A program made the position numbers and the translations under genes. From the IMG/VR virus record IMGVR_UViG_3300036795_000156, positions 1 to 40,732 of that record: 40,732 nucleotides of DNA; one strand, given 5' to 3'. Below, in pieces: positions 22,410-30,274 of the stretch. The notes under the pieces are model-generated. The model did no database searches, had not been told where the DNA came from, and saw only the letters and a program-made list of their open reading frames with translations. The DNA is from a virus. Within the stretch, counting starts at the first letter, position 1, and each line of letters begins with the position of its first letter.

Positions 22410-23018
22410 GTGACGGCGGAAAACGAGCCGAAGTACTCCGAGACCCAGCTCGAGACTCTCGTGGGCGACGGGGTGGCGCGACAGACTGCGACGCTCTCGG
22501 ATGCCAACAGTGAGCTCCAGAGCCAGGTCGAGACGCTCACCAGCGAGAAGGCCGAGTTGGCGACGCAGGTTGCCACCCTCGAGACCGAGGTCGCGACGGA
22601 GCGCACCGCCAAGGAGGCAGCTGAGCAGCAGCTCGCCGACTCCAAGGCGGAGCAGGAAGAGGCGGTCGAGCAGGCTCGCCTCACCAAGGAGCGGACCGAG
22701 GCCTTCCATGAGGCCGCTGGTCACCTCTTCGGCGAAGACCACTACACCGAGGAGCGCGCTGCACAGTGGGCGGGCATGTCGGAAGAGGCCTTCGCTGGTG
22801 TCCTCGAGACCGTGTCCGCTGCCGCTGAGTCGGCAGGCAAGAAGGGACCGGCGCCCGAGGGCGACAAGGGCAAGGCCGAGCAGGCATCGGAGCAGCAGCG
22901 GGAGACCGCGGCGTTCGGTGGCGGCGCAAAGCCTGGGGACAAGGGTGGCGCCGCCTCCGAGTCCTCCACCGCCCGCCAGTTCTTCGCTGCGTCCGGGCGC
23001 CTCCCGGCCGGCGTCTAG
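22410..23018 (+). CDS. Scaffolding protein
   Basis: 202 aa from GTG 22410, spaced eight bases after AAGGAGG. Residues ~20-100 are a long coiled coil (SELQSQVETLTSEKAELATQ and on), followed by helices and a disordered Gly/Lys/Glu-rich C-terminus. This composition and the place between protease and capsid are typical of a prohead scaffold, which guides capsid assembly and is then degraded. Ends with TAG. Confidence 0.8.
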   Translation: MTAENEPKYSETQLETLVGDGVARQTATLSDANSELQSQVETLTSEKAELATQVATLETEVATERTAKEAAEQQLADSKAEQEEAVEQARLTKERTEAFHEAAGHLFGEDHYTEERAAQWAGMSEEAFAGVLETVSAAAESAGKKGPAPEGDKGKAEQASEQQRETAAFGGGAKPGDKGGAASESSTARQFFAASGRLPAGV

Positions 23019-23041
23019 GCCTCGGAAGGAGGACACCTGAC

Positions 23042-23578
23042 ATGGCATCCGACTACGGGCTTAACTTCGGCTTCCGGGTCTCGGACGAGACGCGTCGTTC
23101 GTCGATGGGTCGAGTGAAGACCCCGGCGACCGGCCCGAACCTGCTCCTTGGCTCGGTGGTGGAGATCGATCCGGCCAGCGCGGGCTATCTGCGACAGGGC
23201 GCAGCCAACGTGCATCCACGCACGGGCACCTGCGGGCTCCTGGTGCAGGAGGAGATCTGGGACAAGCCGATCTACGGACCGGAGTACCTGGACTCGTTCA
23301 GCCTGGGGGTTGCGTACCCCAATCGCCTCTCGGTCATCACCAACGGACCGGGCACCAAGGTCTGGTACAAGAACACCGTGGCTCAGACCCGCGCTGACGG
23401 CCGTGCAATCTCGGCCGTCACCATCTTCCTGACCGCAAGCGTCGCTGTCGGACGTGGGCTCGCCTGGAACGGCACCCAGTTCGTCGACGTCGCCGACCCG
23501 CTGGCCGCGACGAGCTTCGGTGAGGTGTCGTTCTTCGACTCCAGCCGCAGCTACGTCGAGCTGATCCTGCAGAAGTGA
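23042..23578 (+). CDS. Capsid-associated protein next to MCP
   Basis: 178 aa with AGGAGG before the ATG. Beta-rich: NLLLGSVVEIDPASAGYL, RLSVITNGPGTKVWYKNTV, AVTIFLTASVAVGRGLAWNG. Genes in this slot are usually capsid decoration or stabilisation proteins. No decisive motif. Confidence 0.65.
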   Translation: MASDYGLNFGFRVSDETRRSSMGRVKTPATGPNLLLGSVVEIDPASAGYLRQGAANVHPRTGTCGLLVQEEIWDKPIYGPEYLDSFSLGVAYPNRLSVITNGPGTKVWYKNTVAQTRADGRAISAVTIFLTASVAVGRGLAWNGTQFVDVADPLAATSFGEVSFFDSSRSYVELILQK

Positions 23579-23591
23579 GAGGGGAGGACAA

Positions 23592-24581
23592 ATGACTGCC
23601 AACACCAAGGCGAAGGAGTTCATTCGCCACCGCAGCAACGTCGACCCCTTCGGTGTGGGGCCGGCGAACCAGGAGCACGTTGAAGAGCAGGCGGCCTTGG
23701 CCGCTCAGCTCAACGAGGAGGCCCTGGAGAATTGGGACAACGAGACGTGGCACCGCCAGCTCGCCGCCGACGTGGCGACGACGCTGGACTACGGGTTCAC
23801 GTTCGACAACCTGTTCCAGTCCTACTTCCAGGTGGAGACCGTCGGCGAGTTCGATCGCGTGATCCTGCGCGAGCGGCGCGGACTGAAGGTCTTCTACACC
23901 TCGCGCGGCGGCTACATCGACGAGTCGCAGATCCGCGAGGAGATCTGGGCACTGCCGCGGGACACCATGGGCTTCCACGTGTCCGAGCACACGGACAAGC
24001 TCCGGGCGAATTTCGCCACCCAGATCAACGACCTGGTCACTCTCGGCCAGCAGCGTCTCGACGCTGAGGTCAACCGCCGGATCTTCTCCCTCCTCCAGGA
24101 GGCCGTCCCGTCCGGATCGCCGGAGTACGTCTCGACGAACGGGCTCACGAAGCCCGAGGTCGACGCGGCACTGCGCGAGGTCCGCGACGCGATCAAGCCG
24201 AACGGCATGGGACCGATCCCGGTCACGATCATCGGGCGCGCCTCGATGGTCGACCAGATCACGGACTTCAACCTCGGGTTCGACCCCGAGGCCACGGCCG
24301 AGATCCGGGCCAAGGGGCGCCTCGGCGTCTACCGGGCGGCCAACCTCGTCCAGGTCATCAACTACACAGACGAGGACGGGCTGTCCTACATCCCGGCCAA
24401 CGAGCTGTGGATCTTCGGCGGCACCGTCGGCAAGTTCGCGATGTACGGCGGGATGCAGATGAAGACCTGGGATGAAAACACCGTCGACTATCGCCATTAT
24501 CGTGCACGCAAGGACGTGGGTGGCCTCATCCATCATCCGGAGCAGGCACGCAGGATTGTCGACACCTCGGTCACGCCATAG
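23592..24581 (+). CDS. Major capsid protein
   Basis: 329 aa; GAGGGGAGGAC precedes the ATG. Features of the HK97 fold: an N-terminal helical region, the extended E-loop-like stretch (RERRGLKVFYTSRGGYI), a long spine helix (INDLVTLGQQRLDAEVNRRI) and a C-terminal A-domain (NGMGPIPVTIIGRASM; LWIFGGTVGKFAMYGG). Hundreds of copies form the head. It is the last gene of the head operon and is followed by a strong terminator. TAG stop; readthrough would add only four codons before TAA. Confidence 0.9.
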   Translation: MTANTKAKEFIRHRSNVDPFGVGPANQEHVEEQAALAAQLNEEALENWDNETWHRQLAADVATTLDYGFTFDNLFQSYFQVETVGEFDRVILRERRGLKVFYTSRGGYIDESQIREEIWALPRDTMGFHVSEHTDKLRANFATQINDLVTLGQQRLDAEVNRRIFSLLQEAVPSGSPEYVSTNGLTKPEVDAALREVRDAIKPNGMGPIPVTIIGRASMVDQITDFNLGFDPEATAEIRAKGRLGVYRAANLVQVINYTDEDGLSYIPANELWIFGGTVGKFAMYGGMQMKTWDENTVDYRHYRARKDVGGLIHHPEQARRIVDTSVTP

Positions 24582-24597
24582 CTGAGGCAATAACGTA

Positions 24598-24627
24598 GAT
24601 GGGACCGTCCTTCGGGGCGGTCCCATC
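24598..24627 (+). terminator. Strong terminator after the major capsid gene
   Basis: GATGGGACCGTCC, loop TTCG, GGGCGGTCCCATC: 13-bp stem with one G-T pair, followed by TTGTGTTT. A classic intrinsic terminator ending the head transcript. Confidence 0.95.
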
Positions 24628-24704
24628 TTGTGTTTGCGGTAGTGCCGATAGATATACGGATCCACCCACCTAGCCGGTAATGCCTATAGCGGCAGTGTTT
24701 TTTT

Positions 24705-24743
24705 GCGTACATCCTTGACTTAGTGATGCGTACATGCTCTGAT
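24705..24743 (+). promoter_or_regulatory. Promoter with repeated GCGTACAT for endonuclease VII
   Basis: TTGACT (24715-24720), 17-base spacer, TCTGAT (24738-24743), then seven bases to ATG 24751: a leaderless arrangement. GCGTACAT occurs twice (24705-24712 and 24728-24735), 23 bases apart, flanking the -35 box and could bind a regulator. Confidence 0.6.
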
Positions 24744-24750
24744 GCTCGCC

Positions 24751-25704
24751 ATGGAAAAGTGTTCATGGACAGGGCCGCCTTGGGAGCGCAATGATCCGCG
24801 CATCCCCGGCCTCGAGAGTTGTGATGAGGCGCCGTCTTCGGGTGTCTACTGTCCCGCTCACTCTGCGACCTACGCGCGCTGGCTCAGGAACCGGCACAAG
24901 GGTCCAGAGGTGGTCGAGACCCGCAAGTGTGGCAACCCGGAGTGTGATCAGGTCTTCGCCTGGTCGTCATGGGGCCAGGACAAGCTCTACCACTCCCCGG
25001 AGTGCAAGAAGCGTCACGAGCAGCTGGTCAAGATCGAGGAGCGCGCCAAAGAGCGCGAGGCTCGCGAGGCTGCTCGAGCAGCGATGACAGAGAAGGAGTG
25101 CATCGGCACTGCTCATCGGCCCGGCTGCGGCCAGGTCAAACCGGTCGAGGAGTTCCATCTCCGCACCGACGCCGCGCTCTGCAACGACTGCGAGAAGGGC
25201 TACATGGCCGAGTACGACTCGCAACGCGGGCCGGCGCGGGCCGAGCGGCGCCAGCAGAACATCGTCGAGGTCAAGGCCGGCGAGTACAACCTCACACCTG
25301 GGCAGCTCCAGCAAATCCTCGATCGTGCGGACGGTCGATGTGAGATCTGTGGTCGGGAGGTTGCCCTGGATCTGGACCATGTCCGGGAAACGGGCGTTGT
25401 GCGTGGCATGCTTTGTCGCCAGCACAACCTGGCGCTCGGACTCTTCCAGCATGATGCGCAACTACTTGCGCGAGCTATCGCCTACTTGTCGAACGAGGAG
25501 TTCCACGTCCAGCCGATGGGCACCAAGGGGCGCCCGTGTGAGCGGTGCAAGGAGCGGCCGAAGCTTCCTGGTCATGGGATGCGCCGATGTGCCGAGTGCT
25601 TCGGTGTTTGTATGCATTGCGAGAGGCCTTCAGAGTCGGGTCGTGGTACGTGTACTCGCCATCGCTATACATCAGGAGAGGCAGCAGAAATATCGAGCGA
25701 TTGA
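24751..25704 (+). CDS. Endonuclease VII-family nuclease with extra zinc fingers
   Basis: 317 aa; ATG 24751 fits the predicted transcript start (ATG 24742 is in frame upstream). Several zinc modules precede the nuclease (CGNPECDQVF; CGQVKPVEEFHLRTDAALCNDC). The endonuclease VII core is GEYNLTPGQLQQILDRADG, CEICGREVALDLDHVRETG, RGMLCRQHNLALG. C-terminal Cys pairs follow (CERCKER; CAECFGVCMHCERP). T4 endonuclease VII resolves branched DNA before packaging; the place just after the head genes fits that role. Confidence 0.85.
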   Translation: MEKCSWTGPPWERNDPRIPGLESCDEAPSSGVYCPAHSATYARWLRNRHKGPEVVETRKCGNPECDQVFAWSSWGQDKLYHSPECKKRHEQLVKIEERAKEREAREAARAAMTEKECIGTAHRPGCGQVKPVEEFHLRTDAALCNDCEKGYMAEYDSQRGPARAERRQQNIVEVKAGEYNLTPGQLQQILDRADGRCEICGREVALDLDHVRETGVVRGMLCRQHNLALGLFQHDAQLLARAIAYLSNEEFHVQPMGTKGRPCERCKERPKLPGHGMRRCAECFGVCMHCERPSESGRGTCTRHRYTSGEAAEISSD

Positions 25705-25738
25705 AGGCCGCGGTCCTTTACCTGGAGCTCGACCGTGC

Positions 25739-25767
25739 GGCATAGTGAACGGATGAACACCGACGAC
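25739..25767 (+). repeat. 29-bp direct repeat, copy 1
   Basis: Identical to 26026-26054. It spans a -10-like CATAGT, the ATG at 25753 and the first five codons (MNTDD). Confidence 0.95.
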
Positions 25768-25992
25768 AGCGTGGAATGGAAGCCGAAGACGGACCTAGAG
25801 GCTGTCGTCGCCGACATGATCATGGCCTACGGGCATGTGGCAGCGCCGGAGATCATCAAGGTTGTCCGTGCATCGGACGGGCCGCTTGTCGGCAACGACG
25901 GTCAGGCGCTGAGTCGGATCAGTACCCTTCCTTGCGATGTGGCCGCTGGCGGAGTCCTCCACGATCCCAACGACGAGCGGGAAGTCTCATGA
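25753..25992 (+). CDS. Hypothetical protein, 79 aa
   Basis: CATAGT ends six bases before the ATG and TTTACC lies 18 bases further up, so the mRNA may be leaderless. Helical N-terminal half (KTDLEAVVADMIMAYGHVA), then VVRASDGPLVGNDGQALSRI. Begins MNTDD like the internal start at 26040. Function unknown. Confidence 0.6.
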   Translation: MNTDDSVEWKPKTDLEAVVADMIMAYGHVAAPEIIKVVRASDGPLVGNDGQALSRISTLPCDVAAGGVLHDPNDEREVS

Positions 25993-26216
25993 GTACCGAT
26001 CCGACTGCTCTTGACCGCAAGATAGGGCATAGTGAACGGATGAACACCGACGACGTGATGGTCTTGGAAGCCCGGGGCAACGGGAAGAGCACCCTCGCGA
26101 GGGCCATGATGGACGGCGCGGTGGCCTCCGGCCGCCACGTGCACCAGGTCGGCGCCGAGGCGAAGTACTGCACCGGCACGCCGCTCTGCGAGGGCTTCGA
26201 GGGGTGGGCGACATGA
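25989..26216 (+). CDS. Small protein with P-loop-like motif; possible internal start at 26040
   Basis: 75 aa from ATG 25989 (ATGA overlap), or 58 aa from ATG 26040 at the second copy of the 29-bp repeat. Contains EARGNGKSTLARAMM, which reads like a Walker A loop and helix, but the protein is far too short for an ATPase. It may be a remnant of a kinase or AAA protein. ATGA overlap with the next gene. Confidence 0.55.
   Translation: MSTDPTALDRKIGHSERMNTDDVMVLEARGNGKSTLARAMMDGAVASGRHVHQVGAEAKYCTGTPLCEGFEGWAT
26026..26054 (+). repeat. 29-bp direct repeat, copy 2
   Basis: Exact copy of 25739-25767, 287 bases downstream; it lies within the 25989 gene and in its reading frame supplies ATG 26040. 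Confidence 0.95.
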
Positions 26217-26425
26217 AGGAGATCTCCTACTTCGTCGTCACGCAGCAGACTGACGAGCGCGAGTGGCGAGTCCTGGGTAACTTCTCGACTCGTCTCGCTG
26301 CGGAGTTCATCGCCAAGCAGAACCCCGGCTGGTACGGCGCTCCGAGCACGGTTCGCCCCTCCCGGACGCAGGTCTTCGAGTCACCCGACGAATGGCAGGC
26401 CGTCATCGACGGGGCGTCCTCATGA
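26213..26425 (+). CDS. Hypothetical protein, 70 aa
   Basis: ATGA overlaps on both sides. The pattern ISYFVVTQQTDEREWRVLG, FSTRLAAEFIAKQNP suggests a beta-hairpin followed by a helix. No domain recognised. Confidence 0.6.
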   Translation: MKEISYFVVTQQTDEREWRVLGNFSTRLAAEFIAKQNPGWYGAPSTVRPSRTQVFESPDEWQAVIDGASS

Positions 26426-26664
26426 CCGACGAGGTCAAGGTCAGGGTGGACGTCCGGGTCCATGAGGGCATCTTCACCTGGCGCGCCCAGATCGACGGGA
26501 CCATGTACTCCGGGTCCGCTTGGAAGTGGCGGCGGAACGCGCGCGAGCTGGCGATCAGGAAGGCCTGTGCAGTGATGAAGCAGAGAGAGCGCTGGCGCAA
26601 GGTGAACCGTCGTAGGGTCCAGGCGGCGCCGGTCGAGTCTCGAGTGCTGGACCTGCCAAAATGA
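26422..26664 (+). CDS. Basic small protein, 80 aa
   Basis: Two or three strands (VKVRVDVRVHEGIFTWRAQI) then an Arg/Lys-rich helix (RRNARELAIRKACAVMKQRER) and basic tail. Likely to bind nucleic acid. Layout resembles the 58-aa gene at 6331. Confidence 0.6.
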   Translation: MTDEVKVRVDVRVHEGIFTWRAQIDGTMYSGSAWKWRRNARELAIRKACAVMKQRERWRKVNRRRVQAAPVESRVLDLPK

Positions 26665-27056
26665 CTGAGCCGCTGGATCCGTCTCCCGGTGGGTGGGACG
26701 TGCCGTTCGAGGCGAACCCGTCGATCGTGTCGATGTCGCTCGATGGCTCGGTGCTCGCGGGTGAGATCACAGTGATGGCTGGCCTGATCGAGTGCGACAA
26801 GTCGGTTGTTGCCAGTGGCGTGCTGCCCGTGATCGTCTTCCGGTTCGGCGTTGACCCAAGCACTGGTCGGAGCATCCCGAGTGTTCTGCTCGCACTGGAT
26901 GACGAACGGTTGACTACCGTCCCGCGTCTCGTCGAGCATGCGGTAGCCGAGGCGCGGAAGCGAGCGGTCCTTGTGATCCCTGAGAAGTGCCCTCACTGCG
27001 GTGAAGATCCGTGTGACCCGGACGTGTGCTCTAACTGCAAGGAGTGGTTGTGGTGA
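26661..27056 (+). CDS. 131-aa protein with C-terminal zinc ribbon
   Basis: Alpha/beta body (VLPVIVFRFGVDPSTG; VPRLVEHAVAEARKRAVLV) and a C-terminal ribbon CPHCGEDPCDPDVCSNCKEW, which has four to six cysteines. ATGA start, GTGA-coupled to the next gene. Function unknown. Confidence 0.6.
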   Translation: MTEPLDPSPGGWDVPFEANPSIVSMSLDGSVLAGEITVMAGLIECDKSVVASGVLPVIVFRFGVDPSTGRSIPSVLLALDDERLTTVPRLVEHAVAEARKRAVLVIPEKCPHCGEDPCDPDVCSNCKEWLW

Positions 27057-27298
27057 CACGCAATGACCAGGTGGACCGCCTTGAGCAGTCGGACGATGGC
27101 TCTAGGGCGGATTATGCGCCGATCTCTGAGCGTGCCGGGATATCCGCCGACAGGCGTCCGGGTGTTCTCGTGCGGCTTGACCCTGACGAGCTCGCTGCTC
27201 TCGACGCGTACTGCGCGAGGCATGGCGGCTCCCGTCCCGACGCGCTCCGTTTGGGGCTGACCGTGATCACGATGATGGAAGGAGCCGACCGTGGCTGA
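27053..27298 (+). CDS. Ribbon-helix-helix protein with shared N-terminal module
   Basis: 81 aa from GTG 27053. Residues 1-22 (NDQVDRLEQSDDGSRADYAP) match the N-termini of the 912 and 40590 genes at protein and DNA level. Residues ~35-75 look like a CopG/RHH DNA-binding domain: GVLVRLDPDELAALDAYCAR, then SRPDALRLGLTVI. Possibly a transcription regulator. Confidence 0.65.
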   Translation: MTRNDQVDRLEQSDDGSRADYAPISERAGISADRRPGVLVRLDPDELAALDAYCARHGGSRPDALRLGLTVITMMEGADRG

Positions 27299-27803
27299 GT
27301 ACGTGCTCAAGGCCGAGATGACCGTAGGTGGCGGGTTCGGGGACGGGATTGACGCCCGCGTGTTTGTCGCCGACCGGCTGCGTGAGGCGTTCGCTGACTT
27401 CCCGACGAAGGGCGACGTCAAGGTCACGATCATCGGCGCGTCGAGCGGTGCGCCTATCGACCCGGTGACCGGAGTCGATCTAATCACCGCCGAGCGTCAG
27501 CGCCAGATCGACGATGAGGGTTGGACACCCGAGCATGACGCCTCGCACATCGGCCAGTCGTTGGCGTGGGCTGCGGTTGCCTACGCCGCCCCGGAGACGG
27601 TCTACCGCAAGACCGAACTGGCCGCTGGCGCGACATACCTCGACCCGTGGCCCTGGCAATCCGACAAGCGTGTGACGACAGGTCCACGCGCGGCACGCAA
27701 CCGGCACATGGACGAGGCTTCCGCGCCGACGACACGGGACCGCATTCGCGAGCTGGTCAAGGCAGGCGCGCTCATCGCCGCCGAGATTGATCGGCTTTCA
27801 TGA
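27291..27803 (+). CDS. Phage protein with EGW..PEHD domain
   Basis: 170 aa, GTG start overlapping the previous gene by eight bases. Residues 1-55 form an alpha/beta part (VLKAEMTVGGGFGDGIDARV). From ~65 onward it has the same domain as the 912 gene: AERQRQIDDEGWTPEHDASH, LDPWPWQSD, and RELVKAGALIAAEIDRLS. This domain recurs in phages of many hosts, usually near small early genes; function not known to me. Confidence 0.7.
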   Translation: MAEYVLKAEMTVGGGFGDGIDARVFVADRLREAFADFPTKGDVKVTIIGASSGAPIDPVTGVDLITAERQRQIDDEGWTPEHDASHIGQSLAWAAVAYAAPETVYRKTELAAGATYLDPWPWQSDKRVTTGPRAARNRHMDEASAPTTRDRIRELVKAGALIAAEIDRLS

Positions 27804-28051
27804 CTCCTAAGCCGAGCGGCGAGACGGAGTATGCGCCGGTTACCGAGCCGCTGTGGATGCTTGTGCAGCGAGCGTGGGACGACGAGTTCACACGCCCCGG
27901 CAACACCGGGGTCGACGCGAGACAAGCGCAGATCGCGGTGAGGGCCATAACCGAGGCCCTGGCCCGTCGCATCGGCAATGTCATCGACCCTGATCAGGAC
28001 GGTCCGACGCTTCGTGTCGCGGTCATGGCGTACATCAGGGGGGCGTCATGA
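27800..28051 (+). CDS. Hypothetical protein, 83 aa
   Basis: ATGA overlaps on both sides. Helical: EPLWMLVQRAWDDEFTRP and DARQAQIAVRAITEALARR. Starts with SGETEYAPV, faintly like the DYAPI end of the shared N-terminal module in the gene at 27053. Function unknown. Confidence 0.6.
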   Translation: MTPKPSGETEYAPVTEPLWMLVQRAWDDEFTRPGNTGVDARQAQIAVRAITEALARRIGNVIDPDQDGPTLRVAVMAYIRGAS

Positions 28052-28326
28052 GCACTCAACCAACCGAGCCAGCGGTTCGCTGTGACCACCCGAACGCTGC
28101 GAAGCACAAGGGCCATAAGCGGTACGTCGGTGGCTGCATGGACGGCAAGGTCAGCCACCTGATCTACGCGCACCCGAGCAACTACCCGCAAACGATCGGC
28201 ACCCTGCTCCGCGACGGGCAGCGTTCCTGGTACGAGATCGACTATGAAGTCAGCGACGGCACCGAAGTCGTCTACCGCTTCATCGGCAACGCCAAAGAGT
28301 TCCCACTGCGGCAGGTGTCGGCATGA
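28048..28326 (+). CDS. Hypothetical protein, 92 aa
   Basis: ATGA-coupled. Contains CDHPNAAKHKGHKRYVGGC in which two Cys and several His could hold metal, then a beta-rich half (QRSWYEIDYEVSDGTEVVYR). No recognised family. Confidence 0.6.
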   Translation: MSTQPTEPAVRCDHPNAAKHKGHKRYVGGCMDGKVSHLIYAHPSNYPQTIGTLLRDGQRSWYEIDYEVSDGTEVVYRFIGNAKEFPLRQVSA

Positions 28327-28895
28327 TCCATTTCCCGACAGCCACCGATCCGATACCTAACCCCTCTTGTCGCGCAAGTCATGAGGTGCAGGATCCAGCG
28401 AATACCGACTTCGTCGGAGGAAACGCCCGTTTGTCTGACGATTTGAAGTACCGCTACTACCTCACCCGGTACTGGGACAGGATCGAGGGCACCAACCGGG
28501 TCTGCTGGGTGATGCTCAACCCCAGCACGGCTGACGCCATGGTCGACGACCAGACCATCAAGCGTTGCAAGAGCTTCTCCAAGATCTGGGGCTATAGCGG
28601 CATCGTTGTGGTGAACATCTTCGCCTTCCGCACCGCGTACCCGACCGAACTCGCCAAGGCCGAGGACCCGGTGGGGCCGGAGAACGACGAGTGGATCAGG
28701 CACTGGCCGCCACGCTCCGATCTCGTTGTTGCGGCGTGGGGCGGTAGCTACCCGAAGCCGCAGGCGCCGAGGGTCGCTGAGATGTGCGAGCGCCTTCGGC
28801 CGTACGACCCGCACGTCCTTGGGCTGACCAAGGCCGGCGAGCCGCTGCACCCAGCGAGACTCGACGGCAACCTGCGACCAGTGGAGTGGGTGTGA
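28323..28895 (+). CDS. DUF1643 family protein
   Basis: 190 aa. Strong family pattern: RYYLTRYWD, VCWVMLNPSTADA, DDQTIKRCKSFSKIWGYSG, VVVNIFAFRTAYPTELA, DPVGPENDEW, LVVAAWGGSYP and LGLTKAGEPLHPARL. DUF1643 proteins occur in bacteria and phages; their activity is not established to my knowledge. The first ~25 residues precede the domain. GTGA-type overlap with the next gene. Confidence 0.8.
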   Translation: MIHFPTATDPIPNPSCRASHEVQDPANTDFVGGNARLSDDLKYRYYLTRYWDRIEGTNRVCWVMLNPSTADAMVDDQTIKRCKSFSKIWGYSGIVVVNIFAFRTAYPTELAKAEDPVGPENDEWIRHWPPRSDLVVAAWGGSYPKPQAPRVAEMCERLRPYDPHVLGLTKAGEPLHPARLDGNLRPVEWV

Positions 28896-29035
28896 GTACT
28901 CGTGACGATCTAGTCGTCCTGGTGGTCGAGGTGCTTGAAGAGCAGATGTCGGCCAGTGCCGTGGTTCATGTCGAGAGTGCCATCGCGGTTGTGGACGAAA
29001 TCCGTAAGCGCTACAAGGTCACCCCGAAGTCGTAA
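28892..29035 (+). CDS. 47-aa helical protein
   Basis: GTG start overlapping the DUF1643 stop. One long helix pair (LVVLVVEVLEEQMSASAVVH; AIAVVDEIRKRYKV). No motif. Shares one base with the next ATG (TAATG). Confidence 0.55.
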   Translation: MSTRDDLVVLVVEVLEEQMSASAVVHVESAIAVVDEIRKRYKVTPKS

Positions 29036-29283
29036 TGCCTCGCCGTCGATCGCGTCATAGGGGCCTGGGCGGCGACGCCCATCGGCTCGGCTGGGACCTG
29101 CCGACGAGGACGCCCGGCAAGCACACCTGTTCGGAGTGCTTCGGCCCGCGCAGTGAGTACGCCAGGAGCTTCTGGTGCGCTCCATGTGAACGTCGCCTAT
29201 TTGGGCCACGGGGATACCGGGCGTGGTTGCACGTGACGAAGACGAGGATGGGCATGGAGCACATAGTGGGGATCAACCGATGA
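29035..29283 (+). CDS. Zinc-ribbon protein, 82 aa
   Basis: Arg-rich start (MPRRRSRHRGLGG), then HTCSECFGPRSEYARSFWCAPC: two CxxC pairs 15 residues apart, a likely zinc ribbon. Basic C-terminal half. May bind nucleic acid. Confidence 0.6.
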   Translation: MPRRRSRHRGLGGDAHRLGWDLPTRTPGKHTCSECFGPRSEYARSFWCAPCERRLFGPRGYRAWLHVTKTRMGMEHIVGINR

Positions 29284-29561
29284 CGCATGAGCTGGTCGTA
29301 CTGGCCGACGCTGACGCTCTTCGTGAGCATATGGATGCGCTGAACAACTCCGGCGAACCGTCGGTCGTGGTCGGGATGGATGCGCACCAGCCGTTCCTGA
29401 TCGCGCTAGACGGGCCGTATGTCGAGTCGGAGGTGGTGTTTTTCGACAGTCCGTGGGCTGGACATGACATCGCCGGCGCGTCGATCCATTGCGAAGACTG
29501 CCGGGGCGAGGAGTGCAGCATGGAACACCTGCGCTTTCCGGTGACCGTGATGGTCAAATGA
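29280..29561 (+). CDS. Hypothetical protein, 93 aa
   Basis: ATGA overlaps on both sides. Alpha/beta (LVVLADADALREHMDALNN; SVVVGMDAHQPFLIALDG) with IHCEDCRGEECSME near the end, possibly metal-binding. Family not recognised. Confidence 0.6.
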   Translation: MTHELVVLADADALREHMDALNNSGEPSVVVGMDAHQPFLIALDGPYVESEVVFFDSPWAGHDIAGASIHCEDCRGEECSMEHLRFPVTVMVK

Positions 29562-29986
29562 GCGCCGTCGGAGATCTCCACGGGCAACGACATGACCATC
29601 CGAACCGGGGGCAGCACGTCGAGTGCCTTGTCGACCATCACGGTCGAGGGGTGCCTCGGCACTGCATGCGCGGCTGCAAATGGCCCTGTCCGGAGAGCCC
29701 GCCGCCAGTAGACGACTTCGAGCAACACATCGGCCTGCGGCGGCCGCAGTGGCTCACTGGCATCGCCACGATCCGAACGGCTCGCGTGGTGTTCCGTTGC
29801 GACTCCTGCCGCTACGAGATCCCAGCCGGTCATCGCTATGTCCGGCATTCGCTACCACCTGGCAGTGACATCGGCAACGATCGCTGGTGGACTTCGAAGA
29901 CCTGTGGCTGGCTCACCAGCGACTGCCGTCAGTACTGGGTCGTCGACGGTCGCAGAGACAACTTGCTGGACCAGGCGTTCGGGTGA
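29558..29986 (+). CDS. Cys/His-rich protein, 142 aa
   Basis: Many metal-ligand-type residues: GDLHGQRHDHPNRGQHVEC at the start, RHCMRGCKWPCPE, then VVFRCDSCRYEIPAGHRYV and TCGWLTSDC. At least two zinc sites are plausible. The central part resembles zinc-ribbon proteins common in actinophages. Function unknown. GTGA overlap with the next gene. Confidence 0.6.
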   Translation: MSAVGDLHGQRHDHPNRGQHVECLVDHHGRGVPRHCMRGCKWPCPESPPPVDDFEQHIGLRRPQWLTGIATIRTARVVFRCDSCRYEIPAGHRYVRHSLPPGSDIGNDRWWTSKTCGWLTSDCRQYWVVDGRRDNLLDQAFG

Positions 29987-30132
29987 ACGAGATGCGCCGG
30001 ATCCGCCAGCAGCAGAAGTGCGCCAAGAAGGGGCACCAGTTCCCGATCGACGGGCACTACGGCAGTTGTCGACGATGTGGGCTCCACGTCCCACCACCAG
30101 GCGGGGGTGGCGGTGAACGAGCAGCAGCCTGA
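29983..30132 (+). CDS. 49-aa basic CxxC protein
   Basis: GTG start. RRIRQQQKCAKKGHQFPIDGH followed by CRRCGLHVPPP: a C..H..CxxC zinc knuckle with a basic N-terminus, then a Gly-run. Overlaps the next gene by 20 bases. Confidence 0.55.
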   Translation: MNEMRRIRQQQKCAKKGHQFPIDGHYGSCRRCGLHVPPPGGGGGERAAA

Positions 30133-30274
30133 CGGCACCTGCCGATGTGGGGGCTCGAGGATTGGTTTCATGCAGGATCCGAACGAGACCGAAGAGTGGT
30201 TCGTCTGCGCCCAGTGCGGGCTGCCGACACGTACCTACCTTGACGCCGCATTTGCTGAGGCGACGGCACAATGA
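30113..30274 (+). CDS. 53-aa zinc-ribbon protein
   Basis: GTG 30113 start. CRCGGSRIGFMQDP then WFVCAQCGLPTRTY: CxC and CxxC pairs make a minimal zinc ribbon. ATGA overlap with the next gene. Confidence 0.55.
   Translation: MNEQQPDGTCRCGGSRIGFMQDPNETEEWFVCAQCGLPTRTYLDAAFAEATAQ

Noticed and set aside
10736-24581. Global UAG recoding because of the suppressor tRNA
   Set aside because: UAG ends TerL, scaffold and major capsid at expected protein lengths, so general reassignment is unlikely; only local readthrough remains possible.
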